Shown in pieces: positions 1 through 11,480 of a stretch of 64,000 nucleotides of DNA. Source of the DNA: Vitis vinifera. Lineage: Eukaryota > Streptophyta > Magnoliopsida > Vitales > Vitaceae. Numbering within the stretch: the first letter of the stretch is position 1; every line of letters starts with the position of its first letter. The DNA lies in contig NC_081822.1 in the NCBI RefSeq assembly GCF_030704535.1, positions 11,525,001-11,589,000 on the forward strand, written 5' to 3'. The position numbers and the translations under genes were made by a program. The notes under the pieces are model-generated. The model had not been told where the DNA came from. It was given only the letters and a program-made list of their open reading frames with translations, and searched no databases.

Positions 1-469
1 AATTTATTTATTAAACATTTATATTTAAAATATTATAAGCTATTTGTAATAAAAAAGAGTATCGATGTGGAATTATAGTGGTAAAAAATATTTTTATTTA
101 ATAATTTAAAATTTTATCACATTAATTTTAGCTAATATTTATTTTTATTAATTTTACGTAACATTCATATTCAAAATATTACATATAATTATAAAAATAT
201 TAAATGTCTATATTTAAAATATTATAAATTTATAAAATAATAAAAAATAGCCTATATCATATTATTAAAAAAAAGAAGATAAAATATAATAATAATAATA
301 CTTATAAATTCTTAATTTTCCCTTCGTTCATTTTGGGGTTTATTTGGATTCTCATTTTTAGGGTTTAGGGTTTATCCAGTGTTTCGATTTTGAAGTCCGG
401 TGACTGTCTTGGGTTTCTGCTTTGAAGTTCCTCCATTCTCTGGTATATTTGGTCTCCAATTTCAATCAA
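1..469. other. AT-rich upstream DNA and 5' leader of the LTV1 gene
   Basis: Positions 1-300 are very AT-rich, with A and T runs and no coding pattern. From about 320 the composition changes to a T-rich leader leading into the LTV1 start at 470. An ATG at 422 is in frame with the LTV1 start and would add 16 residues, but the conserved MGKKKF start of LTV1 proteins is at 470. No clear TATA box was assigned. Confidence 0.5.
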
Positions 470-1674
470 ATGGGGAAGAAGAAGTTCATCGACAAGAAAA
501 AATCCGCAACATTCCAGTTACTCGCTCGCGACTCATCCGATCCCAATTACCAAGATTCACCAGGTCATGATCGAGTCTTCATTAGGGTTGACAACAATCC
601 ATATTCAGTCGACGGTATCTTCCACGAAAGCGACGACCTTTCTGGGCCTAGCCATTACGCCGACGACCCTGATTCTATCTTCGCCGACGCACCCGACGAC
701 GACAACGACGGCGAAGAAGATGATCGGGTTTTTGGGAAGCAGAGTTCATCGCAGCTGTCAATTGGTGCGACGGCGGCGGCGGTGCCGTTGCCGGATCATG
801 TGAGGAGAGAGATTTTGGAGCTAGGGTTTCCTGATGATGGCTATAACTATTTGACTCATTTAAGGGAGATCAAGAATACTGGAGGCGGTTCGGCGTTTTA
901 TCATAACAGTAAGGCCAGGCTTGATCAGCTTCCCCTTGATGTCAAGGTTAGTTATTTTTGTTATTCTTTACCTTTTTTTTTATCGGTAAAAACTCGACGA
1001 AGGGCACACAAATTCAAGATATAGGATCTTTGTTGTTTTTATTTCTCAAATATGAAGAACTCTACTCAGGCTCTTACTTGGTAAAGATTAAAAAGGAAGC
1101 TTGTTTGATCTATTCTTGTTTGGTTTAAACAGCGAAAACGTTAAGAATTAAAGAATTTTAGTTTTAATTTTCCCAGATTTTATGGCAACTATTCTTTAGT
1201 GTTTTTCACTTAGGGATATTCACAATTTGTGTTTTGTTTTCTTGTTGTCATCTAAGGGATATGATGCTTCAAGAGTTCATATTGGAGATGTGAAAAGAGA
1301 CCCGGATGAGAAGGCCCTTTACAGTGTTGCAGAGAAGACTGTCGGTGTGAGGCTTCAGAAAGCAGTTGATCCTGAAGTGGCTGCATTGTTAGATTCCAAG
1401 GATTCTGTGTTTGGTTCTGATGTAGAGGATTTGGAAGAGGATTTTGTTATTCAGGCTAATATTCATGAAGAAGGGAAGGATGATTTCATTGGTAAGAAAT
1501 TAACAAAAGAAGATGTCGATGAATCTTACACCCAAGAACCACAAGAAGACCCGGTTGAATTTGTTGGTCATGATGAAATAAGAAACCAATTTGTAGGAGC
1601 TGGAGATGACATTATTATTAGCGAGGAGCCAAGAGTTCACCGTCTTTTGGATGAGCAATTTGATCAGGTTACTT

Positions 1675-1757
<83 letters not shown>

Positions 1758-3934
1758 ATATACATCATGTGTACTTTGGTGCATCCTTTTTCAGGCACTT
1801 TTAATATATTATCTCGCATAGCCTATCAAAAAGGTATATCATATACACAAAGAACTCATGATTGGCCATGAAAAGAAAGTAATCTTTCATCTATTTCAGA
1901 CAATGGTGGTTTTTGAGATTGGACATGAATCATGATCCTTCTAGATTATTAGGCATGGAGTTTAGGAAATAAGACTTATACAATGCTATCCCTGTCTGTA
2001 AAATTCATATAAATGCATCAAGTAAAGCCTTTGAGGATGCCTCTGTTTTAGAGTTAGGACATGACTAAACTTAATCACTTGACAGAGTCTGGAAGTTACA
2101 ATTTTAATCGATATCATGGTATGAATGCCTGACTGCCAGCACAACAGGTTCCAAATATTTTTAATTTTTATTGCTGCCTTGCAAATGATATTTTGTGCCA
2201 CAGCTGTTCCAGTGAATGCTTATAAATTACATCATATAATTTTTTCCAAGAAAAGGGGAGAATCGATCCAAGAAAAGGAGACAATTTTAATGTTCTAATT
2301 TCTTTTTACATTACTGGGCACTTAGTAAAGCAACAGACACTTTATACCTATTCACAGTATTAATTTAGTTTTCGTTGGTGAGTGGGTGTTATATTGTTTA
2401 TTGGTCTTATACCTTTGCTGTGTGGAAGAATGATTTACTTGTCATCATGATTCTCTTTATATGCACGATGTGCTTGTTCATTCTTTGGTTTTGGGAAGTT
2501 CATTATCAAATTGGGTTCCTACCTAGGTTTTTGTGAAAGAAAATACATGAACATCTGGTATTATTTGGGTTTTTGAACCCAGATGCTTCTCTTAGTAACT
2601 ATTATTATTTTAATCTTCCCTGTTGGTGTTGCACAACACCATGAATGGATTTGATTAATTGTAATGCTGGGATGGCTACTATCTATAGATTACCTTCATC
2701 TTGTACAGCAGGTTTCAGGCTATTGTGGAGGGAATCAAGGCTGATAATGAGATTTGTCTACAGTATGCCGGACTCCATTTTAGTCTACCGACAGTAGTTA
2801 GTAGGCCTGGTTGGGCCTCATTGAAATCCCGATAGTCTCCATTCTCGTCTGTTAACTGGAGCTACTCTCTTGTTGTATATTCTGCTTTCTGTGTTACATG
2901 CTAAATGTATTAAATTTTCTTAAACCATTGTTTGTTACAGCTTGAGCGTATGGAATATGGCACAGAAAGTGATGATGATTATGGTGGTTCTGTAGCTGAG
3001 GATTATGAATCTCTTGCAGACAAGCTAAATCATGCTCTTAAGGACCATGCGACAGATGACTTGGAACTTAATGAAAAATATAGGGTTCCTGCAGATTTAT
3101 TGCATGACAAAGAGGGACTAAAAGATTCAGGGTCATTGGACTCATCTGCTGATGTGATTCGTCGTTGTGTGGAATATGCTGAAAAGTATGAAAATGAAGA
3201 CCCAAATGAAGATGTTGTTGTTCTAGAGGAAAGTAGTGATGAATCCGGAGGGTGGGATTGTGAAACTATTGTTTCTACATATTCAAATCTTGATAATCAC
3301 CCAGGAAAAATTGAAGCCCCAGAAATAACTAGAAAGAAAAAGTTGGTTGAAACTGTCTCTGGACCCTTAAGTGCCACCAATCATGTAATACCCCTTCGAG
3401 GGAAAGAGAAGCTCCCTGTTGACTTTTTGCCTCGTGGTAAAAAACCTTCTACAGAGAAGGCTAAGGATGTGAGTAGCCTGAGAGCTGAGCAGCAGAAGAG
3501 GAAGAAACATGGTCAGGAGGAAAAGAAAGAAAAGAAAGAACGAAAGGTATCTCACTTGCTGTTTGTTTCAGCTTACCTTTTTTTGGCTGATAAAACATAA
3601 AATACATCCTTCAGTCTGTTACTCACAATCACCAAGGACAGAAAAGAAATACTGACATTTAAGTGATTTGTGCATATGATGCTTTGTGATATCATTCATT
3701 GATTTATACCTATCACAAAAGAAAATATCATTCATTGATTTATATTATTCTATAGCTTGTCCCTTTCTATGGTTCGACAATGACATTGCAGTTAATATGC
3801 AGACTGCTGTAAAAGAGGAACGGCGAGAGGCACGGCGTGTGAAAAAGGAAACAAAGGAGATGTACAAGTCTGAAACCCAGCGTGCTCAAAGAGTTGCTGC
3901 TATTTCTGGCCCATCTTCAATTCATCTTTCGTAA
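470..3934 (+). CDS. LTV1: LTV1-like ribosome biogenesis factor
   Basis: Four coding exons join in phase: 470-946, 1257-1667, 2941-3546 and 3803-3934, giving 541 residues. The family assembles the small (40S) ribosomal subunit: LTV1 binds pre-40S particles near the head and must leave before final maturation. Seen here: the start MGKKKFIDKKKSATFQLLAR, an acidic stretch around residues 60-95, the segment DHVRREILELGFPDDGYNYL (about 115-135), the segment VLLxxLDxKDSVFGSDVEDLEEDF in exon 2, the junction FDQ|LERMEYGTESDDDYGG, and a Lys/Arg-rich C-terminus ending AISGPSSIHLS. Yeast and human proteins are about 460-475 residues, so this plant form is somewhat longer. All introns are GT-AG. A further intron probably starts at 3931, so that it splits the stop codon without changing it (see findings). 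Identification is by remembered family sequence; exon joins are read directly. Confidence 0.9.
1679..1754. repeat. Compound microsatellite (CT)n-(TA)n in LTV1 intron 2
   Basis: About 36 bases of CT repeats (1679-1714) run directly into about 39 bases of TA repeats (1716-1754). The tract starts about 11 bases after the exon 2 donor at 1668. Such tracts are highly variable in length between individuals. Confidence 0.95.
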
Positions 3935-4622
3935 GTGTGTTGATCATTCAATTACTTGCTTTTTAAAATTGGATCAATGCATCATAAATGATCCAAATAC
4001 CACCAATCTGGGTTCCCATGATATGTAGTGTGTGTGAATGTGTGTATATAATATTCATAGGGATCGAGTCCCTTCCAATTTTATCTAGTTTATATTTATG
4101 CTGAAAGGTTTTCTATCTTTTTGGTAGGCTCATACTGCAAACTTATTTATACATCTGAATTGGTATTTGGAAACTTTTGCTTGCATGGGCAGAAGTCTGG
4201 AAAATAATATGCTAAAGATGAGCCAATCTTGTCATTTCTCATATATTGAAAAATTATGTGAATAGCTTATGTGTGGATGGTTTGAGTTCACTATTGTAGG
4301 CAGTTTGTTTGATTTGTGATAGTCTAATAAAGATTATCCCAGTTTATCTCTTTTTAGTAATGGAATGCACAGTTTGACACTGTAATGGACCATAATAACC
4401 TGAGTGAGATGAATGATATTACTTATGGTTCCGTGGTATGAAAAACACAATGCTTAGATCACATCTGTTTTGAATGTCAAATAGCTCTTTCAATTTCCTT
4501 TGGGACTTAAAAAAAATCCCATTGATGACTCTGAATAAAAAAATTAGGAAAAAAAAAAATCTAGTAGTGTTATCTGATGATTAAGCTTGTTTTGTTTTCT
4601 GTTTCCCCCTTTTTCCAAGCAG
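3931..4622 (+). other. Probable intron spanning the LTV1 stop codon and 3' UTR
   Basis: A good donor (GTAAGT at 3931) interrupts the codon TCG before the stop TAA at 3932-3934. A strong acceptor follows a pyrimidine tract (CCCCCTTTTTCCAAGCAG, ending at 4622). Joining 3930 to 4623 again reads TCG TAA, because the downstream exon starts GTAATTTG. Spliced and unspliced messages therefore encode the same C-terminus. The remaining 3' UTR would run from 4623 to roughly 4950. The intron is predicted only from its splice signals. Confidence 0.55.
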
Positions 4623-5368
4623 GTAATTTGTCATCTGAGTATTCAGACAATTTTGGTCCCCCAACAAAGCATGACTTCAAGCAATGTAACTGCAGTAATC
4701 TCACTCCAATAGTCCACATTAAAGCAACCCGAACATTTGGCTCTTGATGTGTTGCTCTCCCTTCTGGAGTTGAGCACCTTGGTGTTTTACTTTTGTTTTA
4801 GTTTCTAATGTGGTTGGTTAGTGGTTGATATCTCTGCTGCTATGTGGAATGGGAGATGAAACAGAAGAGTCCTATGTAATGCAGCACTGCTTGGGCTTTT
4901 AATACCACACAGGTCCTTTCCTTTTTTGTCAAGACATGCAAAAGATCAATTTGACTACTTTCATGATTTGTGGTTGATTTTACCTCTCTAATATGTTTGA
5001 GTGTATACTGTTGTCCTTAATTCTTTGAGATTGTTAAAGGGAATGAAATACAATGAAAAGCGCTGAACCTTGTGTAATTGATGAAAGACTTTGCTCGAGG
5101 GAATGATGTGTTGGTGCCTGCCTGGGTTTCTATCTCCTAATACCTTTTTTATGTTATCAAGTAAATACAAAATTGGTGCCCAATCTCGAGTCAATGAGGC
5201 CAGTGCAAATATCATACAAATTGCAGATCACCATCTTTAAGGTAGTGGAAAAAACATCATACGATTAACGTATTCATGCAATTGAGTGCATCTTTACGTT
5301 CAAGTGAGCAGTTTACCTTGCTCTGAGTCTCCATTGTGGTATAGAAGGAATCTGGAGGAGTTAGAAAC

Positions 5369-5614
5369 TCAGCATGCCGCTTGGGCATGAGGAATAGGAG
5401 CCCCATCTCCCCCACCGCTGTGATGGGGTGTAGGATTCCAAAACCCATAGTCCTCTCCTTGGAAATCTGTGTGCTGAATCTGATAATATTGTTGTTGGGA
5501 AGATGGGGAGGGAAGAAGAGATGATGATGTTAACAGGGTTGCGGTCAGAGTCATTATCATGACTATAACGAAGGTTACCAGGCACTGGAAATGCATAACT
5601 AACCTCACTGTCAT
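5369..5614 (-). CDS. Possible small secreted peptide precursor, 81 residues
   Basis: I cannot name this gene. The frame starts in a good context (ACCATGA) and encodes 81 residues. Residues 1-32 look like a signal peptide: MTVR, then a long hydrophobic stretch, then TATLLTSSS. The rest is polar and Pro/Gly/His-rich. Residues 52-66 hold QGEDYGFWNPTPHHS, then GGGDGAPIPHAQAAC. An acidic residue before Tyr (EDY, 54-56) followed by Pro/His-rich sequence is the pattern of tyrosine-sulfated plant peptide hormones such as PSY and CIF, but no known family motif matches exactly. An overlapping longer frame (5361-5843) shows no protein-like features and is probably spurious. The locus lies between the LTV1 3' UTR and a tRNA gene. 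It could be a chance frame; the signal-peptide-like start is the main support. Confidence 0.4.
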   Translation of the reverse strand: MTVRLVMHFQCLVTFVIVMIMTLTATLLTSSSLLPSPSSQQQYYQIQHTDFQGEDYGFWNPTPHHSGGGDGAPIPHAQAAC

Positions 5615-5915
5615 GGTATGCTTGAGCTGTGGTTGATGTCTCTCTCATGTATAGCGAGCTGGCTTTAGCTAATACCATGTTTTTAAACATTAACAAGAGA
5701 GAAGAGGGCAGTGAGCAGTGCCTGTCACGCTTCGTGGATGACTTTCTCATGGTTCTTGCATGTGGTTTCAACTGTAACAAGTTATAGATGCCGTTGCAAT
5801 ATTGAGAACCTGTTACTATCATTATGATGTAAACAATGGACACAACTATTTCAGATTACGACATTCCTGTATGATTGTCAATGGGTTGATTTTAAAAAAA
5901 TGAACAAAACTGTTT

Positions 5916-5987
5916 TCCGTTGCCGGGACTTGAACCCGGGTCTCTCGGGTGAGAGCCGAGTATCCTAACCAACTAGACTACAACGGA
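5916..5987 (-). tRNA. trnE-CUC: tRNA-Glu (anticodon CTC)
   Basis: The minus strand reads as a complete 72-base cloverleaf. The acceptor stem pairs TCCGTTG with CAACGGA. A-box-like TAGTCTAGTTGG and B-box GGTTCAAGTCC are both present. The anticodon stem CTCGG/CCGAG closes the loop CTCTCAC, with anticodon CTC for Glu. There is no intron. A TTTT stretch, a Pol III termination signal, follows a few bases downstream on the minus strand. The surrounding sequence is nuclear, so this is most likely a nuclear gene. CCA is not encoded, as usual for eukaryotes. Confidence 0.96.
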
Positions 5988-8060
5988 TTTGATACTAAAG
6001 GCAACTTTTATTTTATCTAATTTAAATTTTACCTGAGGCCGAATGACTCCAAACATATAAAACCCCATTCAGTCAAAAGCCCACGATACCCAATCTGTTG
6101 ATTTATTTTAATTTTTTAAATAAGAATATAGCTTCAAAAGCCCAACAGCAGTTAGCAAAACTATTGGTGTTCTGGTAGATTTTTTACCAAAAGAACCTTA
6201 AACCTCTAGTGCCTCAACTCAATACACACCTTCTGTTTGTTGGTATATTTCACAGTTCAAATCAGAATTCAGCAAGAATACATAATCAATTACTTAGGGA
6301 AGAGGTCTTTGTAATTAATTATGTTTCAAGAAACAATATTGATGATTGATATTGAACAAACAAGGGTCCACATGGCCAGCAAGTTTTTGGTAGAAATTAA
6401 AGATTCTCGAGGTATGCCCTCATGGACAAGCAAACGGCGCTTGCAACTTAGAACAAGCCCCAGAAAAGTAGGAAGAGCTCACAACATCATCAGATCACAT
6501 GGAGACCCAAAAAAGAAGAAGGAACAGACTGAGGGAACATGAAAAGAATATAGCCTTTTGGACCCTCTCTCTCTCTCTCTCTCTAATTAGTATAAAGGTC
6601 ACCAAGAATATATCTGGAAACATCTCAAATGGAGTAGTTTTACCAGCCCACCCCTCCACCTCCCTCCCCTTTTCTGTATCTCAGTGACTCAGGCTTTAAG
6701 GATATATTTAGAAACATCTTGAATAAAGCAGTTTGACATCTAACTTCAGTTCCTTTCACCACCTCCAGCCAGCAGTTTGAAATCTAACCTATTATCAGTA
6801 ATATTCTGGGTTACTAGTTTAGGGTTTAAGCTTGTATTTGCACATATCTAAAATACAATGAAACCTTGATAAATGGATGTTTGATAAATTAATAACCTTG
6901 CTTAAATAATAAAATCTTCTTGTCCCAACTCGGGTTAGTATTGAGTAACTTTTTATAATTTCTATTTTCTCAAGTCACTCATTCTCGGAATCATCATATA
7001 CTTGAAACATTTTTATCTTTTAGGAGACCTCTTTTATCTTTTAGGGCATTAATTTTTGACACCATATCTCTTCTTTTTAATTAGGAATCTTTCTATTTTT
7101 TACAATTTATAATCATCTTTTATTTTTTTAAGTCTTTTAGGCTTCTATGTAAATTTTTTACCACATCCATTGTTTTTAGATTTATAAGTCATATAAGTAC
7201 AAGTACTGGGCAATATAAACATAATCCTCTTTATAAATTAATAAATTATTCATTTATCCATAAATTAAATAACTCCGCTAACATAATAATTTCTCTTGAT
7301 CCGAAGAGTATTATTTTAAAGGGGTTTTACTATAAAGCAATTCTAAACATCTAACATCAATTCCCTCTCCTTCTAGTTCAACCGCAACAAAAACTAGTCT
7401 GCATGACTGTCTTAAGGAAAACATACCTTTTCCAATGACCGAAATGAGGCTCTTGGAGAGGGTTCATAATTTCATAATCTTCTGTATCCTGTGAAGCATG
7501 CTGGTGGATTCAACCATTTAGTGGATTTTAATATTATCAAAGAAAAACACCTTTTCCAGACTGACATGTGTTCTATTCTTAGAAATTCAAAAAATCCCCT
7601 ATTTACTGATTTTCAAATTTGGAGACTAAGAATACCATAACCACATCCTCAATTCAATGTTCTAATCTAGGCTGCAAATCACATGGAATAAGTTAGCCCC
7701 AAATGCAGAGAAGGAGCAGGGTAACCTTCTCATATCTCATAAAAAAGTGATACAATATATTCTAAATCAAAAGAAAACCTTAATACAACTTGGAACAGTG
7801 ATTCAAAATGAGCTCTACATAAAGGATCTCTGTGTAGAAAAGGTAGTATACACCACTTCAAGTGTTTTAAGATAAAGGAATGAATCTCTACAAAAAGCTG
7901 CTACAAAACAAAGAATGCAGAAACACCAGTAGAAAGGATTTATTATACAAGGGCTTAAGATGCCCAACAAACACATCCCTGAGCTATATATTTCACACTG
8001 AACAACTAGAATAACATGATGGGATATTACAGGATCATCAAAAACAAAAAGTCTGACTAG
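5988..8060. other. Intergenic DNA without a recognised gene
   Basis: This 2-kb stretch is AT-rich. A short CT microsatellite lies near 6567-6584 and polypyrimidine patches are scattered through it. Short open frames near 6321-6687 have no domain or signal-peptide pattern. The last few hundred bases before 8061 are the likely 3' UTR of the minus-strand EF-hand/TPR gene. Confidence 0.5.
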
Positions 8061-10460
8061 CTATGGATCATTATAAGAGGAGCTCTTAGATTGCAAATTA
8101 AAGCACAGGCACTTATCTTTCATAGCTTCAGACTCGCTACCATACTCTTTGAATCTATACTCTTCTTGCTTGAAAGTAGAAGGCACCTTTCCTTCACTGT
8201 AGCATTGATTGCACAGACTAAAATGTGATTTCATCTCCTTGAAGCGGGACCCGATAATGGGGTAGCGGCAAACTGAGCAAGCATAGCGACCATGGCGAGT
8301 CCTATCCCCAGTTTCAAGCTTCACCAGACTGGACATGATACCGAAACCCCAATCAGGATCATCAAACATCAAAAGAAACTCGGACAAGGACACCATTGAA
8401 ACATCTGCTTCTCCATGTACTTCTAGCATTTCACTAACCCCATGAGAAGGAATGTATATGGCCCTCAACAGTTTGATATATTTAAGAGCATCAGCCTTTC
8501 TTATTTGAGCACTACCTTCATTCACAGGTCGCCACAAAAGTGCATCATAGGCCACCCGTTTTCGCTTGTCTGGTGAACCACCACAAATGGGTGCAAGAAC
8601 AGAAAAAAACATGCCCAAATCCACCCTCCCAGAGCCAGTTTCATCCAAAACAGAAAGGATCCTCTCGTTTATAGCTTTAACAGCTCCTTGAAATGTTTCA
8701 GGCTTCAAAAACTGGAGTAACCTGCGGAGAATCACCTCCAAATTGGGCTTGCGTATGGATTTCTCAGGTACACCACCACCAGAATAGGACACTGGCACAT
8801 CATTTTCAGTCATTTCCTTCTTCAGAAGATCCACATCACAACCTCTCAACCTGGTGATCCTTTGAAAAGCCCTAATTTCAAGAGTATTGGCCAATTCTGG
8901 CCTCAACGCAGTCTTCTCACCCACTATCTTAAATTTTGAGGGTTCCACAATAGAAAAAGCCCCCTCCCCATTGGCACTCCCATTAGGCTTCACCTTCTTC
9001 TTCTGCAGCTGCTTCAAGTGAGATATCGCATCATGCAATTCTACCCTGTTTGTCATTTTTAATGCTTCTTTCAAAGCTTTCTTGGCTTCCTCTGCTTCAC
9101 CGGCCCCCAACAGGGAAACAGCCTTGTTTAGCTGGGCCCTCCAATGGTTTGGACAAACAGCTAAAACCCTGGTATACATCTCTGAAGCTCTCTGAAACCT
9201 ACCCATGTCCATATAAAGCCCGCCCAAATTGTACAAAGCATCCACATGACCAGGTTTCAAATCAATAGCCTTTTGAAACACTGGAATTGCCTTCTCACCC
9301 TCACCCATAGCATGCAAAGCTGAAGCCAAGTCACAATGCGCATCTGCATAATCTGCTTTCATAAAAATAGCCTCTTCTAATGCCTTAACCGCTGCCCTAT
9401 ATTCACCTACACCAAACAGAGCACTACCCAAGAGTTTCAAAGCCCTAAAATGAGTTGGACAAAGAATTGCAGCTTCTCTATAATGCTCACAAGCACTCAT
9501 AACCATCCCTTCACCTTCAAGCGCAATCCCGAGATTCACATGAATCTGCGGAAGCAAATAAGCCGACTGATTCCCCCCATTCTCAGCAGCCTCAAGCGCC
9601 AATGTGAACTCCTCCTTTGCCTCCCCATGTCTCCCAAGAACATACAAACAATTCCCAGCTCTAAAATGTGACCTTACATCTACAGGTTGCAACTCACAAG
9701 CCCTCTTAAAACTCACCAATGCTTCCTTAAACAACTGATGCTCATACAAAACCCTTCCTATTGCCATATGCCCATCAAATGCTTCCTCTCTTGACCTTGC
9801 CCCATCAGCCTTAGTCCTCAAAACCCCCAATTCCTTCACAAACAGAGCATAATCATGCCCAGACTCTTCCCAAACCACCCTTTTCTCTGACATCTCTGCG
9901 GACGGTCCCAACTCTCTCGACCATCCCGGATCTGAATATGCATCAAAATTATCACCTTTCATTTTCCCATCCTTCACCTGCTTTGCCTTCAACCTCTTGA
10001 TCAATATCTCCAAATCGTCCACCACTTTCCACGTCTCGTCGAACACAATGCCGTGGTTCGGCGACGCCGCCCACGCTGCCGTCCTCTGCTTCTTGTGCGG
10101 CTCCAACACCCTCTCGTCCGCAATCGACGACGAAGATGCCGCCGACTTCCCCTTGTTGTCATCCGAATTCAGCTCCAGCCCAAGCGCGTCGAAATCGCGG
10201 TCGACGTCCCCAGCCCCGTCATCGTAAGTCCTCAATAAGCCGTCGTAGGTGAGCCCCTTCTCGCCGTCGATGAACTCACCGTATGTACGGAAAACCTCAT
10301 CCAGAATCGCACTGATTTGGGCATCGCTGAACTTAACCCTAGGGTTCACTGCCACCACCAAATCCGCCATTTCATCTCTATTGAGACCCCCATCACAGTT
10401 GCCATCGAATTGCTGAAATATCCTCTTCACCTTCTCTGATCTGCTTCCCCTCGTTGCCAT
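8061..10460 (-). CDS. EF-hand, TPR and ZZ-like zinc finger protein
   Basis: A single uninterrupted exon encodes 799 residues. It matches the plant calcium-binding TPR family that I know from AT1G05150 and AT2G32450 (about 800 residues); the cellular role is not established to my knowledge. The start MATRGSR at 10460 is preferred over an in-frame ATG 26 codons upstream because family members begin there and the extra segment is low-complexity Glu/Lys. An EF-hand loop is perfect at residues 19-30 (DGNCDGGLNRDE). A second, weaker one follows around 60-75 (IDGEKGLTYDGLL). TPR repeats fill about residues 230-500, including GHVDALYNLGGLYMDMGRF. A conserved region follows, and a ZZ-like zinc finger lies near the C-terminus (YACSVCRYPIIGSRF...SLCNQC), of which only the outer cysteine pairs remain. 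The structure suggests a Ca2+-responsive protein scaffold; that is inference. Confidence 0.92.
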   Translation of the reverse strand: MATRGSRSEKVKRIFQQFDGNCDGGLNRDEMADLVVAVNPRVKFSDAQISAILDEVFRTYGEFIDGEKGLTYDGLLRTYDDGAGDVDRDFDALGLELNSDDNKGKSAASSSSIADERVLEPHKKQRTAAWAASPNHGIVFDETWKVVDDLEILIKRLKAKQVKDGKMKGDNFDAYSDPGWSRELGPSAEMSEKRVVWEESGHDYALFVKELGVLRTKADGARSREEAFDGHMAIGRVLYEHQLFKEALVSFKRACELQPVDVRSHFRAGNCLYVLGRHGEAKEEFTLALEAAENGGNQSAYLLPQIHVNLGIALEGEGMVMSACEHYREAAILCPTHFRALKLLGSALFGVGEYRAAVKALEEAIFMKADYADAHCDLASALHAMGEGEKAIPVFQKAIDLKPGHVDALYNLGGLYMDMGRFQRASEMYTRVLAVCPNHWRAQLNKAVSLLGAGEAEEAKKALKEALKMTNRVELHDAISHLKQLQKKKVKPNGSANGEGAFSIVEPSKFKIVGEKTALRPELANTLEIRAFQRITRLRGCDVDLLKKEMTENDVPVSYSGGGVPEKSIRKPNLEVILRRLLQFLKPETFQGAVKAINERILSVLDETGSGRVDLGMFFSVLAPICGGSPDKRKRVAYDALLWRPVNEGSAQIRKADALKYIKLLRAIYIPSHGVSEMLEVHGEADVSMVSLSEFLLMFDDPDWGFGIMSSLVKLETGDRTRHGRYACSVCRYPIIGSRFKEMKSHFSLCNQCYSEGKVPSTFKQEEYRFKEYGSESEAMKDKCLCFNLQSKSSSYNDP

Positions 10461-11480
10461 TGTTTTCCTTCTTTCTTTTTCCTCTTCCTTTTCTACTTCA
10501 GCAGAGGCCTCTGAGCAGATAAGAGACCCAACCAACAAAAAAACCTGGAACCCTCTTCGAACTATAAATGGGGTTTCATTTCAAGGCTTCTCTCAATGGA
10601 TTTATTTTCCCTTATTCTCATTGGATCTAGGAATTCAAACAAAATGAACAACACAACAAAGCAGCAGGCTCCCCTCTTCTTTTTTTCTTTTCTCTTTTTT
10701 TTCCCTTTATATTTTTTTATGGCTGTGATGATTGAAGCCAGTGGTGGGCTCTGAAGACACCCCACAAAGAAACCTCCCCCCTTTAATCAGATTTCATGTT
10801 CAATTTTCTCTATTTAAAAAAAAAACTCCTAAAATTTGTTTGTAGTTGTTGCCAGGCTAATAATGCCTTCGGTTGGAAGTGGGTGTCCCCTGTTTCTCCT
10901 TCCTGTACAGCCTACCCCCTTTCACACTAGTAATTATACCTAAAACCATTCTATTATATCTTTCCTTTTTCCATTTAGTTACCATCTCCCATGACAACTA
11001 GAAAAGAAAAAAAAAGGAAAGAGGGTTTTGTAAATTGATTGCCATTGTTGGACGTCTTTAAAGCCTTGATGGGCGCTTATCAAGTCCCCTTCTCACCTGT
11101 CCTTTTCCCCCCCAAGTTTTTTGCTTTATTCCTCTCCCTTTAGTTTCACCTTTTGTTAACATAATGGAAGACTGATTCCAAATTTTCTCTTCACGGATTC
11201 TCGTGGTTTTTCAATTGAGTTTTAAATGGTTATCATCTCAACTGAAGAAAAATACTTCATGTTTATTAATTAATGAGCTTTATTACTTCTTTCTTAATTT
11301 TTATCATTTATTGTCTTGGGATAATTAATTTTTCAGTTCATTTGATGCTTCTTGGATGTGATGGCAGATAACGGATGGGCCAATGCAATATGAGATTTTA
11401 AGGCAATTCAATTGAATGGATTTTTTATAATTATATAAATGATAATAACTCTTGTACAAAAAGATGAAGTTATTTTATAT
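10461..11480. other. Intergenic: leader and promoter of the EF-hand/TPR gene
   Basis: The first part (10461-10800) is probably the 5' leader and promoter of the minus-strand gene and contains Pu/Py-biased stretches. No coding pattern, RNA gene or clear repeat was found in the rest. Confidence 0.45.

Noticed and set aside
5361-5843. 160-codon minus-strand frame overlapping the small peptide frame
   Set aside because: It has no domain, no consistent composition and overlaps the frame with the signal-peptide-like start; kept only as a competing reading.
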